DNA from: Flavobacterium soli DSM 19725
GTDB lineage: Bacteria; Bacteroidota; Bacteroidia; Flavobacteriales; Flavobacteriaceae
Assembly: GCF_000422705.1 (NCBI RefSeq)
Contig: NZ_AUGO01000009.1
Coordinates: 62,001 to 126,000, forward strand
Length of the DNA: 64,000 bases
Direction: 5' to 3'
In this document: positions 1-9,381 of the stretch, one piece after another
Layout: each line of letters opens with the position of its first letter
Numbering within the stretch: the stretch's first letter is position 1
Made by a program: the position numbers and the translations under genes
The notes under the pieces: generated by a model
The model's input: only the letters and a program-made list of their open reading frames with translations
Database searches by the model: none
What the model was told of the DNA's origin: nothing

Positions 1-2796
1 TTGCTTGTTTTCGATTACAAAACTGCCTTCGGCTAAAAATGATTCGACATTTTTATTTTCCAGACTCGAATCAATTGTAAACTTGCTGAAAGAATCGTTT
101 CCTGCAATATCAACATATAAATTTCCTAATTCGATATCATTTACATGCAAACTATCAACTTGAACAGAAGCAGTTGGTTTATAAACGTTGTTGTTTTGTT
201 TAAAATCAATTTTTCCATTCAAATTTCCTGCTACATCTAGACTGTCAATATCGGGAATAATTTTTCCAAGATTTACATTTTCAAAGTTCAGTTGCAAATC
301 TTTAAAAGTCGAATCTCGAAGTTTCCCCATCAATTCAATCTTTTGATTCTCATGGGTCATAACAAAATTCTCAATCGCAAAATTTTTGAACTTCTTATCA
401 AAGACAACCTTGTTATCATCCGTTTCATCTTCATTCAAAAACCATAAATAATCTTTAAACTGCATTTCAGATTTTTTTAGACCGACAACGCTATTGTTTT
501 CCTTATCTATAGTGTGATAAAAATTCAGGTTATAGAAATCTTCAGCTTTTTTTCCTCCTTTAAATTCAGTTCTGGCAAACAATGTATCTCTAGAAGTCAC
601 ATTTATAAAACTAAATTCAGAAAATTTATAGTATTTCGTTCGGATTGTATCCATCTCAATATAAGCATTGTAGAGTGGATTTTTATTATCGATGTCAATT
701 TTAATTTTATCAAAATAATTATCAAAAGCAATTATTCCCGGAGAATTAAAAACAAGTTTAAATTCATCCTTGTCCGAATTGATACTTCCTCTAACAAATG
801 TATTTTTACCAACTTCAATTCCTGGAAAAAAGATTTCTATAATCTTATTATAGATACTAAAATTGAATTTTAGATACTGACCTTTCGTAACTTTATTAGG
901 CTCGTAATTTGCATATAAACTTCCGGCGGCATTTTCAATCATTTTTTGTAATTGATCGAATTTGAATTTTCCAACTAGTCTTCCTTCAATAATATCAGGC
1001 GAGTTGATGGTTATAGTTCGCTCACGATTTGCATCAAAAGTCGATCCTAAAGTAAAATCATCAAAAATATAATTGTCTTTCTCATTTTGATAAGCCGTTT
1101 GAGAAATTTTCACAGTCCCGGCTAGATTATCAATATTGTTACCCGAAATATTCATCTCGATATCACCTTTGAAAACAGAAATCGAATCTTTCATGAAATT
1201 CAGTTTCTTCAAATCGGCATAATCAATTTTAGTATGAAAATCATAACGTAAATCTTTCTTGCTCAAATCCACCAAGCCATCAAAATCCATAAATAAATTA
1301 GGATCATTGACATTGACTTTTCCTTTAAAAATAGGCGTTTTAAAATTACCTTCGAGCTTGATATTGGTATAAGTGTATTTGTTGTAATATAATTTAGAAA
1401 CCGTTCCGCTAACCAAAGTATTCAGGTATTTCTTTGTAAACCCCTTACCATCAATAGCCAAATCCAAACTCACTTTCCCAATATCTTTTATTCCTAAAAA
1501 GTTCCCAATATTGAAATTATCCAACTCAATATTTCCAACATAAGAAGCGTTATCGATGTTGTCAATTTCGGTCATGGCCAAATCAGATTTGATATTCCCG
1601 ATCTTGGTTGACATGAAAAAATCGGTCGTGATGGTTTTTTTAGTAATTTCTGCCGAACCTACCAATGTGAACTGACCAATGTTGCGAAGTGATGTTGGTA
1701 ATTTTTTACCCAAAACATTGGGCAATAAAGTAACCAAATCTTCATAATTGGAACTCACCTTATAAAAATCGCCTTTCATATAGAACTCCTGATCTCCTTT
1801 TCCTAGAAGATTCTTGAAGTTTACATTTCCAATGATTTGCGAATTTTTCTCATCAATTAGTTTTAGGTTTTTAAACGTAATATCGTTTAAAGTTCCATTG
1901 AGCTTGGCTTTCAAATCGAATTTCTGGTTTTTTCCTAATTCGGCATAGAAATAACGAATATCATTGGTAGCCAAAGAAGATTCGTCGATATTTACATCAA
2001 AAACAACTCTGTTATTAAAATCGGCAAAATCTTTTCTATCATATTTCAGGACTACATTTCCTTTGAAGAAAGAATTTTTGGTAGTCAAATCCAATTCTTC
2101 CAGAACAATACTGGTTTTAGAATAACTAAATTTCGAACTCAAATTCTCAACAAACAAGCCTCGATGGTCCTTAAACGACATCTTATTGATTTTTGCCGTT
2201 ACATCCGGTCCATAAATTTTAAAATTATTTAAAGAAGTATTCAGTTTGGTAAAATCGACACTAACTGGTATTTCCAGATTCTCATCGATGACCATAAAAC
2301 GGCTGTTCGTGAAGTAGGCATTTTTTGCTTGAAGCAAAAATCTCTTTTTGGATGTTGATGGTTTTCCGTCGTCAAAAAGAGCAATAAAACGATCAAGATT
2401 CGTATCATCTTCGTCTTTATAGTTTTTTAGATTAAAAACTAATCCGTCCAAACGAATATCCCCAAACAGCAAGTCACCATCAATGGCTTTGCTGATATCC
2501 AAAATATTGGTTTTTATCCTGTTAGCATAAATCAAAGTATCCTGATGATGATCTTTAATCATGACCGACTTTAATTTAACACCACCAAAAATAGAGACTG
2601 TAACCTGCTCAATGTCTATATCGGTACCAAAATCTTCATTTAGCATATTGGTCACATAATCACCAATTTTTGTTTGAACAACAGGCAATGAAAGTAAGAT
2701 ACCTGAAAGCAACAAAAATAGTATCAATCCGAGTAAAACTCGAAATACTATTTTCTTGATCCTTCTAAATCGTGATACCTTTGTTGCTTTTTCCAA
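1..2796 (-). CDS. TamB-like translocation/assembly module protein (N-terminal 932 codons; rest beyond left edge)
   Basis: The reading frame stays open from 2796 down to base 1, so only the N-terminal part is present. An Arg/Lys-rich cytoplasmic start is followed by one hydrophobic membrane anchor (about residues 15-35), then hundreds of residues of repetitive beta-strand sequence rich in D-x-D-G-x-V and K-G-x-h-x-h patterns. This is the usual build of Bacteroidetes TamB/AsmA-like proteins, periplasm-spanning beta-rich proteins linked to outer-membrane biogenesis. The only standard start codon in frame after the upstream stop is a TTG at 2794-2796. It is divergent from tsaD. The family call rests on architecture and length. 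The C-terminal DUF490/TamB domain that would settle it lies outside the window. Confidence 0.72.
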   Translation of the reverse strand, partial: MEKATKVSRFRRIKKIVFRVLLGLILFLLLSGILLSLPVVQTKIGDYVTNMLNEDFGTDIDIEQVTVSIFGGVKLKSVMIKDHHQDTLIYANRIKTNILDISKAIDGDLLFGDIRLDGLVFNLKNYKDEDDTNLDRFIALFDDGKPSTSKKRFLLQAKNAYFTNSRFMVIDENLEIPVSVDFTKLNTSLNNFKIYGPDVTAKINKMSFKDHRGLFVENLSSKFSYSKTSIVLEELDLTTKNSFFKGNVVLKYDRKDFADFNNRVVFDVNIDESSLATNDIRYFYAELGKNQKFDLKAKLNGTLNDITFKNLKLIDEKNSQIIGNVNFKNLLGKGDQEFYMKGDFYKVSSNYEDLVTLLPNVLGKKLPTSLRNIGQFTLVGSAEITKKTITTDFFMSTKIGNIKSDLAMTEIDNIDNASYVGNIELDNFNIGNFLGIKDIGKVSLDLAIDGKGFTKKYLNTLVSGTVSKLYYNKYTYTNIKLEGNFKTPIFKGKVNVNDPNLFMDFDGLVDLSKKDLRYDFHTKIDYADLKKLNFMKDSISVFKGDIEMNISGNNIDNLAGTVKISQTAYQNEKDNYIFDDFTLGSTFDANRERTITINSPDIIEGRLVGKFKFDQLQKMIENAAGSLYANYEPNKVTKGQYLKFNFSIYNKIIEIFFPGIEVGKNTFVRGSINSDKDEFKLVFNSPGIIAFDNYFDKIKIDIDNKNPLYNAYIEMDTIRTKYYKFSEFSFINVTSRDTLFARTEFKGGKKAEDFYNLNFYHTIDKENNSVVGLKKSEMQFKDYLWFLNEDETDDNKVVFDKKFKNFAIENFVMTHENQKIELMGKLRDSTFKDLQLNFENVNLGKIIPDIDSLDVAGNLNGKIDFKQNNNVYKPTASVQVDSLHVNDIELGNLYVDIAGNDSFSKFTIDSSLENKNVESFLAEGSFVIENKQ

Positions 2797-2843
2797 AAAT
2801 TTTATTTTGAGTAGGGAAATAGAGAAGCTTCGATAAAAATCTC

Positions 2844-2851
2844 TATTTTTG
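2844..2851 (+). promoter_or_regulatory. Candidate -7 box for the tsaD run
   Basis: TATTTTTG matches the Bacteroidetes TAnnTTTG -7 element and lies about 70 bases before the tsaD ATG. I see no TTG at the ideal -33 spacing, so support is moderate. Confidence 0.4.
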
Positions 2852-2890
2852 TAATCGATGTAAAAATAAAGATTTTTTACGTCTAATTGT

Positions 2891-2898
2891 CAAATATA
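2891..2898 (-). promoter_or_regulatory. Candidate -7 box for the TamB-like gene
   Basis: On the minus strand this reads TATATTTG, matching TAnnTTTG, about 95 bases before the TTG start of the TamB-like gene. It lies beyond the plus-strand tsaD box, so the two transcripts would overlap at their 5' ends. Confidence 0.4.
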
Positions 2899-2921
2899 AC
2901 TCAAAATTCGTGCCCTTTATT

Positions 2922-3944
2922 ATGACTCAAAAGCCTGTTTTTATATTAGCAATTGAAAGTTCGTGTGACGATACTGCTGCAGCCGTTTTAAAAGACGATA
3001 AAGTACTTTCGAATGTTGTGGCAAACCAGCTGATTCATAATGAATTTGGTGGTGTTGTGCCCGAACTTGCCTCAAGAGCTCACCAACAAAATATTGTTCC
3101 TGTAATTGATGCCGCACTAAAAAAAGCCAATGTAAAAAAAGAAGAACTTTCGGCAATTGCTTTCACGCAAGGTCCAGGATTGATGGGATCACTTCTAGTA
3201 GGAAGTTCATTTGCAAAATCATTGTCGCTGGCTTTGAATATTCCGTTAATTGCTGTAAACCACATGCATGCCCATATTTTGGCACATTTTATCAATGAAG
3301 AAGGATTTGACAAGCCAACATTTCCTTTTCTGGCCTTGACTATTTCTGGAGGACATACCCAAATCGTGAAAGTAAACGGTTTTTTTGACATGGAAATTAT
3401 CGGAGAAACTACTGATGACGCAGTTGGAGAAGCATTTGACAAGAGTGCAAAAATTCTCGGATTGCCTTACCCTGGAGGTCCTTTGGTCGATAAAAAGGCT
3501 CAACTAGGAAACCCTAAAGCATTTGCCTTCACCAAACCAAAAGTCCCTGGACTTGATTTTAGCTTCTCGGGGTTGAAAACGGCTATCTTATATTTCATAC
3601 AGAAAAAAGTGGCCGAAAATCCTGATTTTATTGCCCAAAACATAAACGATATTTGTGCATCAATCCAGCATACCATCATTGAAATCTTGATGGACAAGCT
3701 AAAATTGGCTGTAAAGGAAACAGGAATCAAGCAAATTGCAATTGGCGGAGGTGTTTCGGCAAATTCAGGAATTAGAACCACTTTGAAAGAAGCCGAAAAA
3801 AAATATGGATGGAAAACCTTTGTTCCAAAATTTGAATATACAACCGATAATGCTGCAATGATTGGAATTGTAGGGTATCAAAAATTCCTAGCCGAAACTT
3901 TCGAAGACGCTACGGTAGTTTCTAAAGCAAGAATTCAATTCTAA
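2922..3944 (+). CDS. tsaD: tRNA N6-adenosine threonylcarbamoyltransferase TsaD
   Basis: TsaD transfers the threonylcarbamoyl group to A37 of ANN-decoding tRNAs, working in the cytoplasm with TsaB and TsaE. The protein is 341 aa, normal for the family. The N-terminal ASKHA-fold motif ESSCDDT is present, the metal-binding HMHAH motif covers H114-H118, SGGHT follows, and a Gly-rich GGGVSANS and a late TTDNAAMIG segment complete the active site. I prefer the ATG at 2922 because the protein then opens MTQKPVFILAIESSCDD as in its relatives; a GTG at 2910 is the alternative. It is the first gene of a plus-strand run in which rsmE follows after 6 bases. Confidence 0.97.
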   Translation: MTQKPVFILAIESSCDDTAAAVLKDDKVLSNVVANQLIHNEFGGVVPELASRAHQQNIVPVIDAALKKANVKKEELSAIAFTQGPGLMGSLLVGSSFAKSLSLALNIPLIAVNHMHAHILAHFINEEGFDKPTFPFLALTISGGHTQIVKVNGFFDMEIIGETTDDAVGEAFDKSAKILGLPYPGGPLVDKKAQLGNPKAFAFTKPKVPGLDFSFSGLKTAILYFIQKKVAENPDFIAQNINDICASIQHTIIEILMDKLKLAVKETGIKQIAIGGGVSANSGIRTTLKEAEKKYGWKTFVPKFEYTTDNAAMIGIVGYQKFLAETFEDATVVSKARIQF

Positions 3945-3950
3945 AAAACT

Positions 3951-4655
3951 ATGCAATTATTTTATAATCCAACAATTACAGCAACTACTGAAGGTTTTAT
4001 TTTTGATAAAGAAGAAAGCAAGCATATTGTAAAAGTAATGCGTAAAAAACAAGGTGATATTTTATTTGTTACCAATGGTTTAGGTTTTCTATTTAAAACC
4101 GAAATCATCATTGCAATGGACACAAAATGTTCGGTAAAAATAGTGTCTTCGGAGAAAAGCGAACCTCTGAAGTATCATTTGCATTTGGCAGTTGCTCCAA
4201 CAAAAATGAACGACCGTTATGAATGGTTTTTGGAAAAAGCAACCGAAATGGGCATTTCCGAAATTACACCAATTATTTGTGATCACTCTGAACGAAAATT
4301 TATTAAAACCGATCGTTTCGACAAGATCATACAATCGGCAATGAAGCAATCTTTGCAATATTATCTTCCAAAATTAAACGATCCAATCTCTTTTAAGGAT
4401 TTTATGAAAATCAAAAATGAAGGTTTAAATTTGATTGCACATTGTGAAGAAACCGATAAAAAATCATTGAAAGATGTTTTGAAACCGAAGGAAAATATTA
4501 CGATGCTAATTGGACCTGAGGGCGATTTTTCTGAGAAAGAAATAAAAATGGCAATAGAAAATAATTACATTCCTGTATCTTTGGGAAACACGAGACTTCG
4601 AACTGAAACCGCGGCAATTGTGGCTTGTCATTCAGTAGCTTTCGTTAATGAATAA
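3951..4655 (+). CDS. rsmE: 16S rRNA (uracil1498-N3)-methyltransferase RsmE
   Basis: RsmE methylates U1498 of 16S rRNA using S-adenosylmethionine. The 234-aa protein has an N-terminal PUA-like domain and a C-terminal SPOUT (trefoil-knot) domain. The two knot signatures are visible near the C-terminus: LIGPEGDFSEKEI and LGNTRLRTETAAI. It lies 6 bases after tsaD and 9 bases before the DUF4159 gene, so co-transcription is likely. Length and motifs are ordinary. Confidence 0.95.
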   Translation: MQLFYNPTITATTEGFIFDKEESKHIVKVMRKKQGDILFVTNGLGFLFKTEIIIAMDTKCSVKIVSSEKSEPLKYHLHLAVAPTKMNDRYEWFLEKATEMGISEITPIICDHSERKFIKTDRFDKIIQSAMKQSLQYYLPKLNDPISFKDFMKIKNEGLNLIAHCEETDKKSLKDVLKPKENITMLIGPEGDFSEKEIKMAIENNYIPVSLGNTRLRTETAAIVACHSVAFVNE

Positions 4656-4664
4656 TTTCAAAAA

Positions 4665-5306
4665 ATGAAAAAAATAATTGTAGTAGTATTTTTCTTGGCT
4701 TCCACTTTTGGTTTTTCGCAGGAAATTGCACTTTTAAAATATAGCGGAGGTGGCGATTGGTATGCAAATCCAACATCGTTACCAAATCTGATTAAATTTT
4801 GCAATCAAAACATAAATACCAAAATCAAACAAAAACCAGCAACTGTAGAACCTGGAAGCCCTGATTTGCTTTCGTATCCTTATGTGCATTTGACGGGCCA
4901 TGGAAATGTGGTTTTTAATGAAAATGATGTAACCAACCTTCGGAATTATATGGTTTCTGGCGGTTTTTTGCATATTGATGACAACTATGGTTTGGATCAA
5001 TACGTCCGAAAAGAGATTAAAAAAGTATTTCCAAATAATGATTTGGTTGAAATTCCAGCCAATCATACTATTTTTCAAAAACCGTATTCTTTTCCTGCAG
5101 GAATTCCAAAGATTCATGAACATGATGGAAAAAGACCTCAAGCTTTTGGTATTTTTATAGAGAATAGATTGGTGCTTTTATATACTTATGAAACCGATTT
5201 GGGAGACGGTTGGGAAGATCCTGAAGTCAATAACGATCCAGCTGAGGTGCGACAAAAAGCCTTGAAAATGGGAGCTAATATCATGCATTACATTTTTAAT
5301 CATTAA
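4665..5306 (+). CDS. DUF4159 family secreted protein
   Basis: A 213-aa protein with a cleavable signal peptide (MKKIIVVVFFLASTFGFSQ). The mature part carries LTGHGNVVFNENDVTNLRNY and GGFLHIDDNYGLD, followed by a conserved acidic C-terminal half. These are the features of DUF4159, a glutamine-amidotransferase-like fold common in Bacteroidetes with no defined reaction. It probably acts in the periplasm. It lies in the tsaD-rsmE run, 8 bases before the AI-2E-family gene. Function unknown. Confidence 0.85.
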   Translation: MKKIIVVVFFLASTFGFSQEIALLKYSGGGDWYANPTSLPNLIKFCNQNINTKIKQKPATVEPGSPDLLSYPYVHLTGHGNVVFNENDVTNLRNYMVSGGFLHIDDNYGLDQYVRKEIKKVFPNNDLVEIPANHTIFQKPYSFPAGIPKIHEHDGKRPQAFGIFIENRLVLLYTYETDLGDGWEDPEVNNDPAEVRQKALKMGANIMHYIFNH

Positions 5307-5313
5307 TCGATTT

Positions 5314-6405
5314 ATGATGACATCAAAAGCAATTTCCGACGGTATTTTAAGAGCTCTCGCTACAATCGTGATTGTGGGTTTGATATTATATTTTTTATTC
5401 CAAATTCAAGTAGTGATTATCTATTTAGTTGTAGCTCTAATACTTACGTTGATTGGGAATCCAATTTTAAACTTTTTCAAGAGACGATTAAAGTTTAATA
5501 ATCTTTTTGGAACCATTGCCACTCTATTTATTTTTGTTTTGATTATCGCTGGTTTTATCATGATGTTCGTTCCCTTGATTTCGGCTCAAAGCCAAAGTCT
5601 ATCGCTATTAAACACCGCTGAAATTGAAAAAAACATAACCCAACTTACAGATCAGATCACCACTTTTTTAGATAGCCACAACATCGATTCTGCCCAAATG
5701 TTGAAGGAAGCCAATATTTCTTCGAAGGTCAATTTCAATTTTATACCTAATTTTTTGAATTCACTTCTAGGAACTATTAGCAGTTTCGGAATGGGACTTG
5801 CTTCCGTTTTGTTCATTACTTTTTTCTTTTTGAAAGACCGTGTGATGTTTATTGTTGGAGCTAAAAAAATACTACCCGACAGTCAAGAAGATAAAATTTT
5901 GAATTCATTAGACAAAATAAACGAATTATTATCACGCTATTTTATTGGTTTATTACTACAATTATTTATCGTTTTCATTTTATACCTGATTGTACTTCTA
6001 ATTTTCGGAATTGACAATGCCCTGATTATTGCCTTTTTATGTGCTGTTTTAAATATCATTCCTTACATCGGTCCTCTGATAGCTTCAGTTTTGGCAGCAG
6101 TTTTAACGATGATTAGCAACTTAGGAAGTGATTTTCAGTCGGAAATTTTACCGTTAACTATTTATGTTTTGATTGGTTTCTGGATTGTTCAAGTCATTGA
6201 TAATAACGTTTCGCAGCCTTTGATTTTCTCCAATAGTGTAAATTCGCATCCACTTGAAATTTTCTTGGTGATATTAATTGCAGGATTTATGTCGGGGATT
6301 TTAGGAATGATTCTAGCAGTTCCAATCTACACCATCTTAAAAGTTGTGGCAAAGGAATTTTTTCCAGAAAACAAAGTGATCAAGCTCTTTACCAAAAACA
6401 TTTAA
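5314..6405 (+). CDS. AI-2E family transporter (membrane exporter-like protein)
   Basis: A 363-aa integral membrane protein with three hydrophobic segments in its first 95 residues, a soluble periplasmic stretch (about 100-160), and four to five further membrane segments. Helix-rich motifs such as FLCAVLNIIPYIGPLIASVL and the C-terminal GFMSGILGMILAVPIYTILK are typical of the AI-2E/UPF0118 family. Relatives include TqsA and Na+(Li+)/H+ antiporters, so the substrate cannot be assigned. It starts 8 bases after the DUF4159 gene. Confidence 0.9.
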   Translation: MMTSKAISDGILRALATIVIVGLILYFLFQIQVVIIYLVVALILTLIGNPILNFFKRRLKFNNLFGTIATLFIFVLIIAGFIMMFVPLISAQSQSLSLLNTAEIEKNITQLTDQITTFLDSHNIDSAQMLKEANISSKVNFNFIPNFLNSLLGTISSFGMGLASVLFITFFFLKDRVMFIVGAKKILPDSQEDKILNSLDKINELLSRYFIGLLLQLFIVFILYLIVLLIFGIDNALIIAFLCAVLNIIPYIGPLIASVLAAVLTMISNLGSDFQSEILPLTIYVLIGFWIVQVIDNNVSQPLIFSNSVNSHPLEIFLVILIAGFMSGILGMILAVPIYTILKVVAKEFFPENKVIKLFTKNI

Positions 6406-6406
6406 A

Positions 6407-7585
6407 TTGATTTCCCCCTTACTAAATACTGAAATTCAAGACTTTATAGACAGTCAAGTTGGAGCCGATATTTCTAAATTAGCATTACAGAAAAATAAGT
6501 TTCTTGATGTTGATTGGACGGAAATTTTGAACCAAATTGCTGCAAAAACAAAAGCCAAAGACAAGCTTCCAACCTGGTTTAGTACAGAAAACATCATTTA
6601 TCCTTCGAAAATTTCTGTCGAGCAAACTTCTTCTGAAAGAACCGCTTTGCACAAATCGGCTTTAATTTCAGGTGAAAGCCTTATTGACTTGACGGGTGGT
6701 TTTGGTGTGGATGATTATTATTTTTCAAAAAAAATAGCAAAGGTTGTTCATTGTGAAATCAACAGCGAACTTTCTGAAATAGTTAAGCATAATTTTCAAT
6801 GCTTAAAAGCTGATAACATTGAGTGCTTTTCTGGAGATAGTTTGGATATCTTACAAAAGTTGAACACTAAATTTGACTGGATATATATTGATCCTTCCAG
6901 AAGAAACGAGGCGAAAGGAAAAGTTTTCATGTTGAAAGATTGTTTGCCAAATGTTCCTGAATTACTAGACGTTTATTTTTCATTTTCTTCAAGAATTTTA
7001 ATCAAAACAGCACCTATTCTGGATATTTCGGCTGGTTTATCAGAATTAAAAAATGTAAAAACGATACATGTTGTTGCCGTTGAAAATGAAGTAAAGGAAT
7101 TATTATGGGAAATTCATCAGGGCTACAGTGGAGAAATCACGATCAAAACGACCAATCTATCTAAGAAAACTGAAGTTTTTGATTTTGTTTTGGATAAAGT
7201 TGCAATTTCGGTTTTCGGCTTGCCTAAAAAATATATTTACGAACCCAATAGTGCCATCATGAAATCAGGCGGTTTTGATCAGATTAGCACTCATTACCAA
7301 ATTGACAAACTTCATCAACACTCGCATCTTTATACTTCAGAAACTCTAATTGAATTTCCAGGCAGAATTTTTGAAATTGATAGGGTTATTTCTTATACCA
7401 AATCGGACATGAAAGTATTTCTTGAAAATAAAAAAAGTAACGTTACCACGAGAAATTTTCCAGAAAGTGTTGAAGCCATTCGTAAAAAATGGAAAATAAA
7501 AGATGGTGGAAATCAGTATTGTTTTTTTACGACCGACATACATAATAATAAAATAGTTTTAATTTGCACCAAAATAAATCAATAA
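6407..7585 (+). CDS. Class I SAM-dependent methyltransferase with THUMP-like C-terminal domain
   Basis: A 392-aa protein starting at a TTG one base after the preceding stop. The centre shows a Rossmann methyltransferase: LIDLTGGFGVDDYYFSKK binds S-adenosylmethionine, and WIYIDPSRR resembles the D-P-P/S-R catalytic loop of nucleic-acid N-methyltransferases. The C-terminal third resembles the THUMP-like/ferredoxin-like domains of the Bacteroidetes PG_1098 family. A role in RNA modification is inferred, in line with tsaD and rsmE nearby. Its stop overlaps the next ATG by one base (TAATG). Confidence 0.85.
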   Translation: MISPLLNTEIQDFIDSQVGADISKLALQKNKFLDVDWTEILNQIAAKTKAKDKLPTWFSTENIIYPSKISVEQTSSERTALHKSALISGESLIDLTGGFGVDDYYFSKKIAKVVHCEINSELSEIVKHNFQCLKADNIECFSGDSLDILQKLNTKFDWIYIDPSRRNEAKGKVFMLKDCLPNVPELLDVYFSFSSRILIKTAPILDISAGLSELKNVKTIHVVAVENEVKELLWEIHQGYSGEITIKTTNLSKKTEVFDFVLDKVAISVFGLPKKYIYEPNSAIMKSGGFDQISTHYQIDKLHQHSHLYTSETLIEFPGRIFEIDRVISYTKSDMKVFLENKKSNVTTRNFPESVEAIRKKWKIKDGGNQYCFFTTDIHNNKIVLICTKINQ

Positions 7586-8154
7586 TGAGATCATTACTTT
7601 TTACCCTTTTTATATTGTTCCAATTTTCGGCTTTCGCCCAAAAAAAATGTGATTATAGTTCAAATGTCACGGATTCTATCGGAACTTATAAATCCACCAA
7701 AGAATATTTGATGTACGAACGCATTTTTGGAGGAAACTCCAGTTATATTTTCTTTTCGCTTGTAAATGCAGACGGAACACCTTATCTTCAAGCTCAAATT
7801 GCCCATAAAAGCACTGATTTTATTAAAGCGAGTTGCTTTGATTCAAGTTCAAAAATATACCTTCAATTGCTTAATGGCAAAATTGTTTCATTGGTTCACA
7901 CTGACAATGAAACTTGCGGAACAATGATTCGTGTTGAAGCAGAAAATAAAAATACACGAATTCTAACGGGAGATTTTATGTTCTTGAAGGGTTCGTTTGA
8001 AGATTTAAAAGCATCGCCAGTAACGATGATGCGAATCAAATATTCAGGTGAGATGCAAGATTATGTCCTTAAAAAAGAATTGGTTTCAGAAAGTATGAAA
8101 GAAAGTTTTTTTCCCGAGAATTATTTCATGGATTATATTCACTGTGTAGAATAA
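7585..8154 (+). CDS. Hypothetical secreted protein
   Basis: A 189-aa protein with a signal peptide ending ...FQFSAFA-Q. Its ATG overlaps the stop of the methyltransferase gene, so the two are translationally linked; a TTG at 7564 would give a longer, less signal-like start. The mature part has three to four cysteines and no motif I recognise. It is the last gene of the tsaD run and converges with the VanX-like gene, whose stop begins on the next base. Confidence 0.75.
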   Translation: MRSLLFTLFILFQFSAFAQKKCDYSSNVTDSIGTYKSTKEYLMYERIFGGNSSYIFFSLVNADGTPYLQAQIAHKSTDFIKASCFDSSSKIYLQLLNGKIVSLVHTDNETCGTMIRVEAENKNTRILTGDFMFLKGSFEDLKASPVTMMRIKYSGEMQDYVLKKELVSESMKESFFPENYFMDYIHCVE

Positions 8155-8856
8155 TCACTTACATTCCCATTTAAAATTAGACAATTTAAACGTTGATGCA
8201 TTGCTGAGATTGTAATGCCACCACTCTGAATCGAAAATCTTGAAATGGTGCTTTTGCATGGTTTCTCTAAGCGTTTTACGGTTTTGGATTACTTTTTTAT
8301 CCAAATTAGTGTAATTGTGACTGGCTTCTTCACCGAAATAGTCGAACTTAGTTCCCATATCTAATTCGTTTCCTTCCAAATCGACCAAGGTAATATCAAC
8401 CGCTCCTCCTCTATTGTGTATAGAACCTTTTGAAGGATCTGCCACATATTTTGGATTAGAGACGATCTCCCACATCCTTTTTTGGATATCTAATGGCCTA
8501 TAGCAATCCAATAATTTAATCCTGTAGCCTTGCTGCATAAAACTTTTATTGGCTTCTATTAATGCCTTCACTGTTTTAAGTCGTAAATAGCATTCTGCAC
8601 ATTCATATACTTTTGCTTCAAGAAAATTATCCTCAGTTGCATATTTCATATCATATACAAAATCCTGGCTGTAATCCTTTAAATTAACAAAAGTTGAATC
8701 TACAAGTATAATCTTGTCATCCTCCTTTTCCAAAGGAATTATAGCTGTTTTATCCTCTTTTACAAGATCATTACTATTGATTAATCCATCATTTCTCCTA
8801 TTTTCTCTACAAGTTGCCGAAACTATAGCAAGGATCATCACACATAAAAATTTCAT
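8155..8856 (-). CDS. D-alanyl-D-alanine dipeptidase, VanX/DdpX-like (peptidase M15D), lipoprotein
   Basis: A 233-aa protein with a lipoprotein-like N-terminus (lipobox Cys16, IVSATC). The M15D zinc site is complete: SIHNRGGAVD supplies H147 and D154, and SEWWH supplies catalytic E211 and ligand H214; the YRP motif with R120 precedes it. Such enzymes cleave D-Ala-D-Ala or other peptidoglycan dipeptides. There is no vanHA-like context, so cell-wall recycling is more likely than glycopeptide resistance. Confidence 0.9.
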   Translation of the reverse strand: MKFLCVMILAIVSATCRENRRNDGLINSNDLVKEDKTAIIPLEKEDDKIILVDSTFVNLKDYSQDFVYDMKYATEDNFLEAKVYECAECYLRLKTVKALIEANKSFMQQGYRIKLLDCYRPLDIQKRMWEIVSNPKYVADPSKGSIHNRGGAVDITLVDLEGNELDMGTKFDYFGEEASHNYTNLDKKVIQNRKTLRETMQKHHFKIFDSEWWHYNLSNASTFKLSNFKWECK

Positions 8857-8950
8857 AGAATTTAACTATTTATACGATATCCTAAAATTATGGAATCGTA
8901 TTGATTATTTCACTAAATTAGTTTTTACAAAACAATTAAATTAAAAAATT

Positions 8951-9328
8951 ATGAAAAAGTTATTAGTAATTTGTCTGACGCTATTTATTTCGGGATTTCT
9001 AAATGCCCAAGAAGTAACAAAAGTAAAATCAAAAGCAAAACAGGAAAGTACAGCAATTAAAAAAGAAGCTAAAACTGCAAAAAAAGAAATTAAAGTTGAA
9101 GCTTCAAAAACAGCTACTCAAGCCAAAAAGGAAACAAAAGCCAAGAGTCAAGCCGTAAAGAAAGAAGTCAAAATTGTTAATGAAACCGCTACTGAGAAGA
9201 AAGCAAATTTAAAAACAAAAGACAAAGTAACTGGAAGCTATAAAGGCAAAAAAGTATATACTGGTCCAAAAGGAGGTCGATACTATATCAATTCCAAAGG
9301 GAACAAAACTTATATTGATAAGAAATAA
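8951..9328 (+). CDS. Secreted Lys/Ala-rich protein with a PBCV-type basic adaptor motif
   Basis: A 125-aa protein with a signal peptide (cleavage near FLNAQ). Residues 25-95 are a low-complexity Lys/Ala/Thr/Glu stretch expected to form a charged helix. The C-terminus carries TGPKGGRYYINSKGNKTYI, which resembles the short basic adaptor domain named from chlorovirus PBCV-1 and found in many bacterial secreted proteins. It stands alone and is followed at once by a hairpin terminator. Function unknown. Confidence 0.75.
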   Translation: MKKLLVICLTLFISGFLNAQEVTKVKSKAKQESTAIKKEAKTAKKEIKVEASKTATQAKKETKAKSQAVKKEVKIVNETATEKKANLKTKDKVTGSYKGKKVYTGPKGGRYYINSKGNKTYIDKK

Positions 9329-9335
9329 GCTGATA

Positions 9336-9365
9336 AAAACTACTGAAATACAGTAGTTTTTTTTT
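9336..9365 (+). terminator. Rho-independent terminator after the Lys-rich protein gene
   Basis: The arms AAAACTACTG and CAGTAGTTTT enclose a 5-base loop and run into a long T tract, directly after the stop at 9328. Confidence 0.85.
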
Positions 9366-9381
9366 GCTTTAAAAATTTTAA

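Noticed and set aside
514-873. Plus-strand frame of 119 codons inside the TamB-like gene
   Set aside because: The minus-strand frame is continuous over this region and has consistent protein-like composition; the plus frame is Phe/Ile/Lys-rich noise.
8155-8856. Glycopeptide resistance (vanX) interpretation
   Set aside because: The zinc site fits VanX-like dipeptidases, but there is no vanH, vanA or two-component system nearby; cell-wall recycling is more likely.
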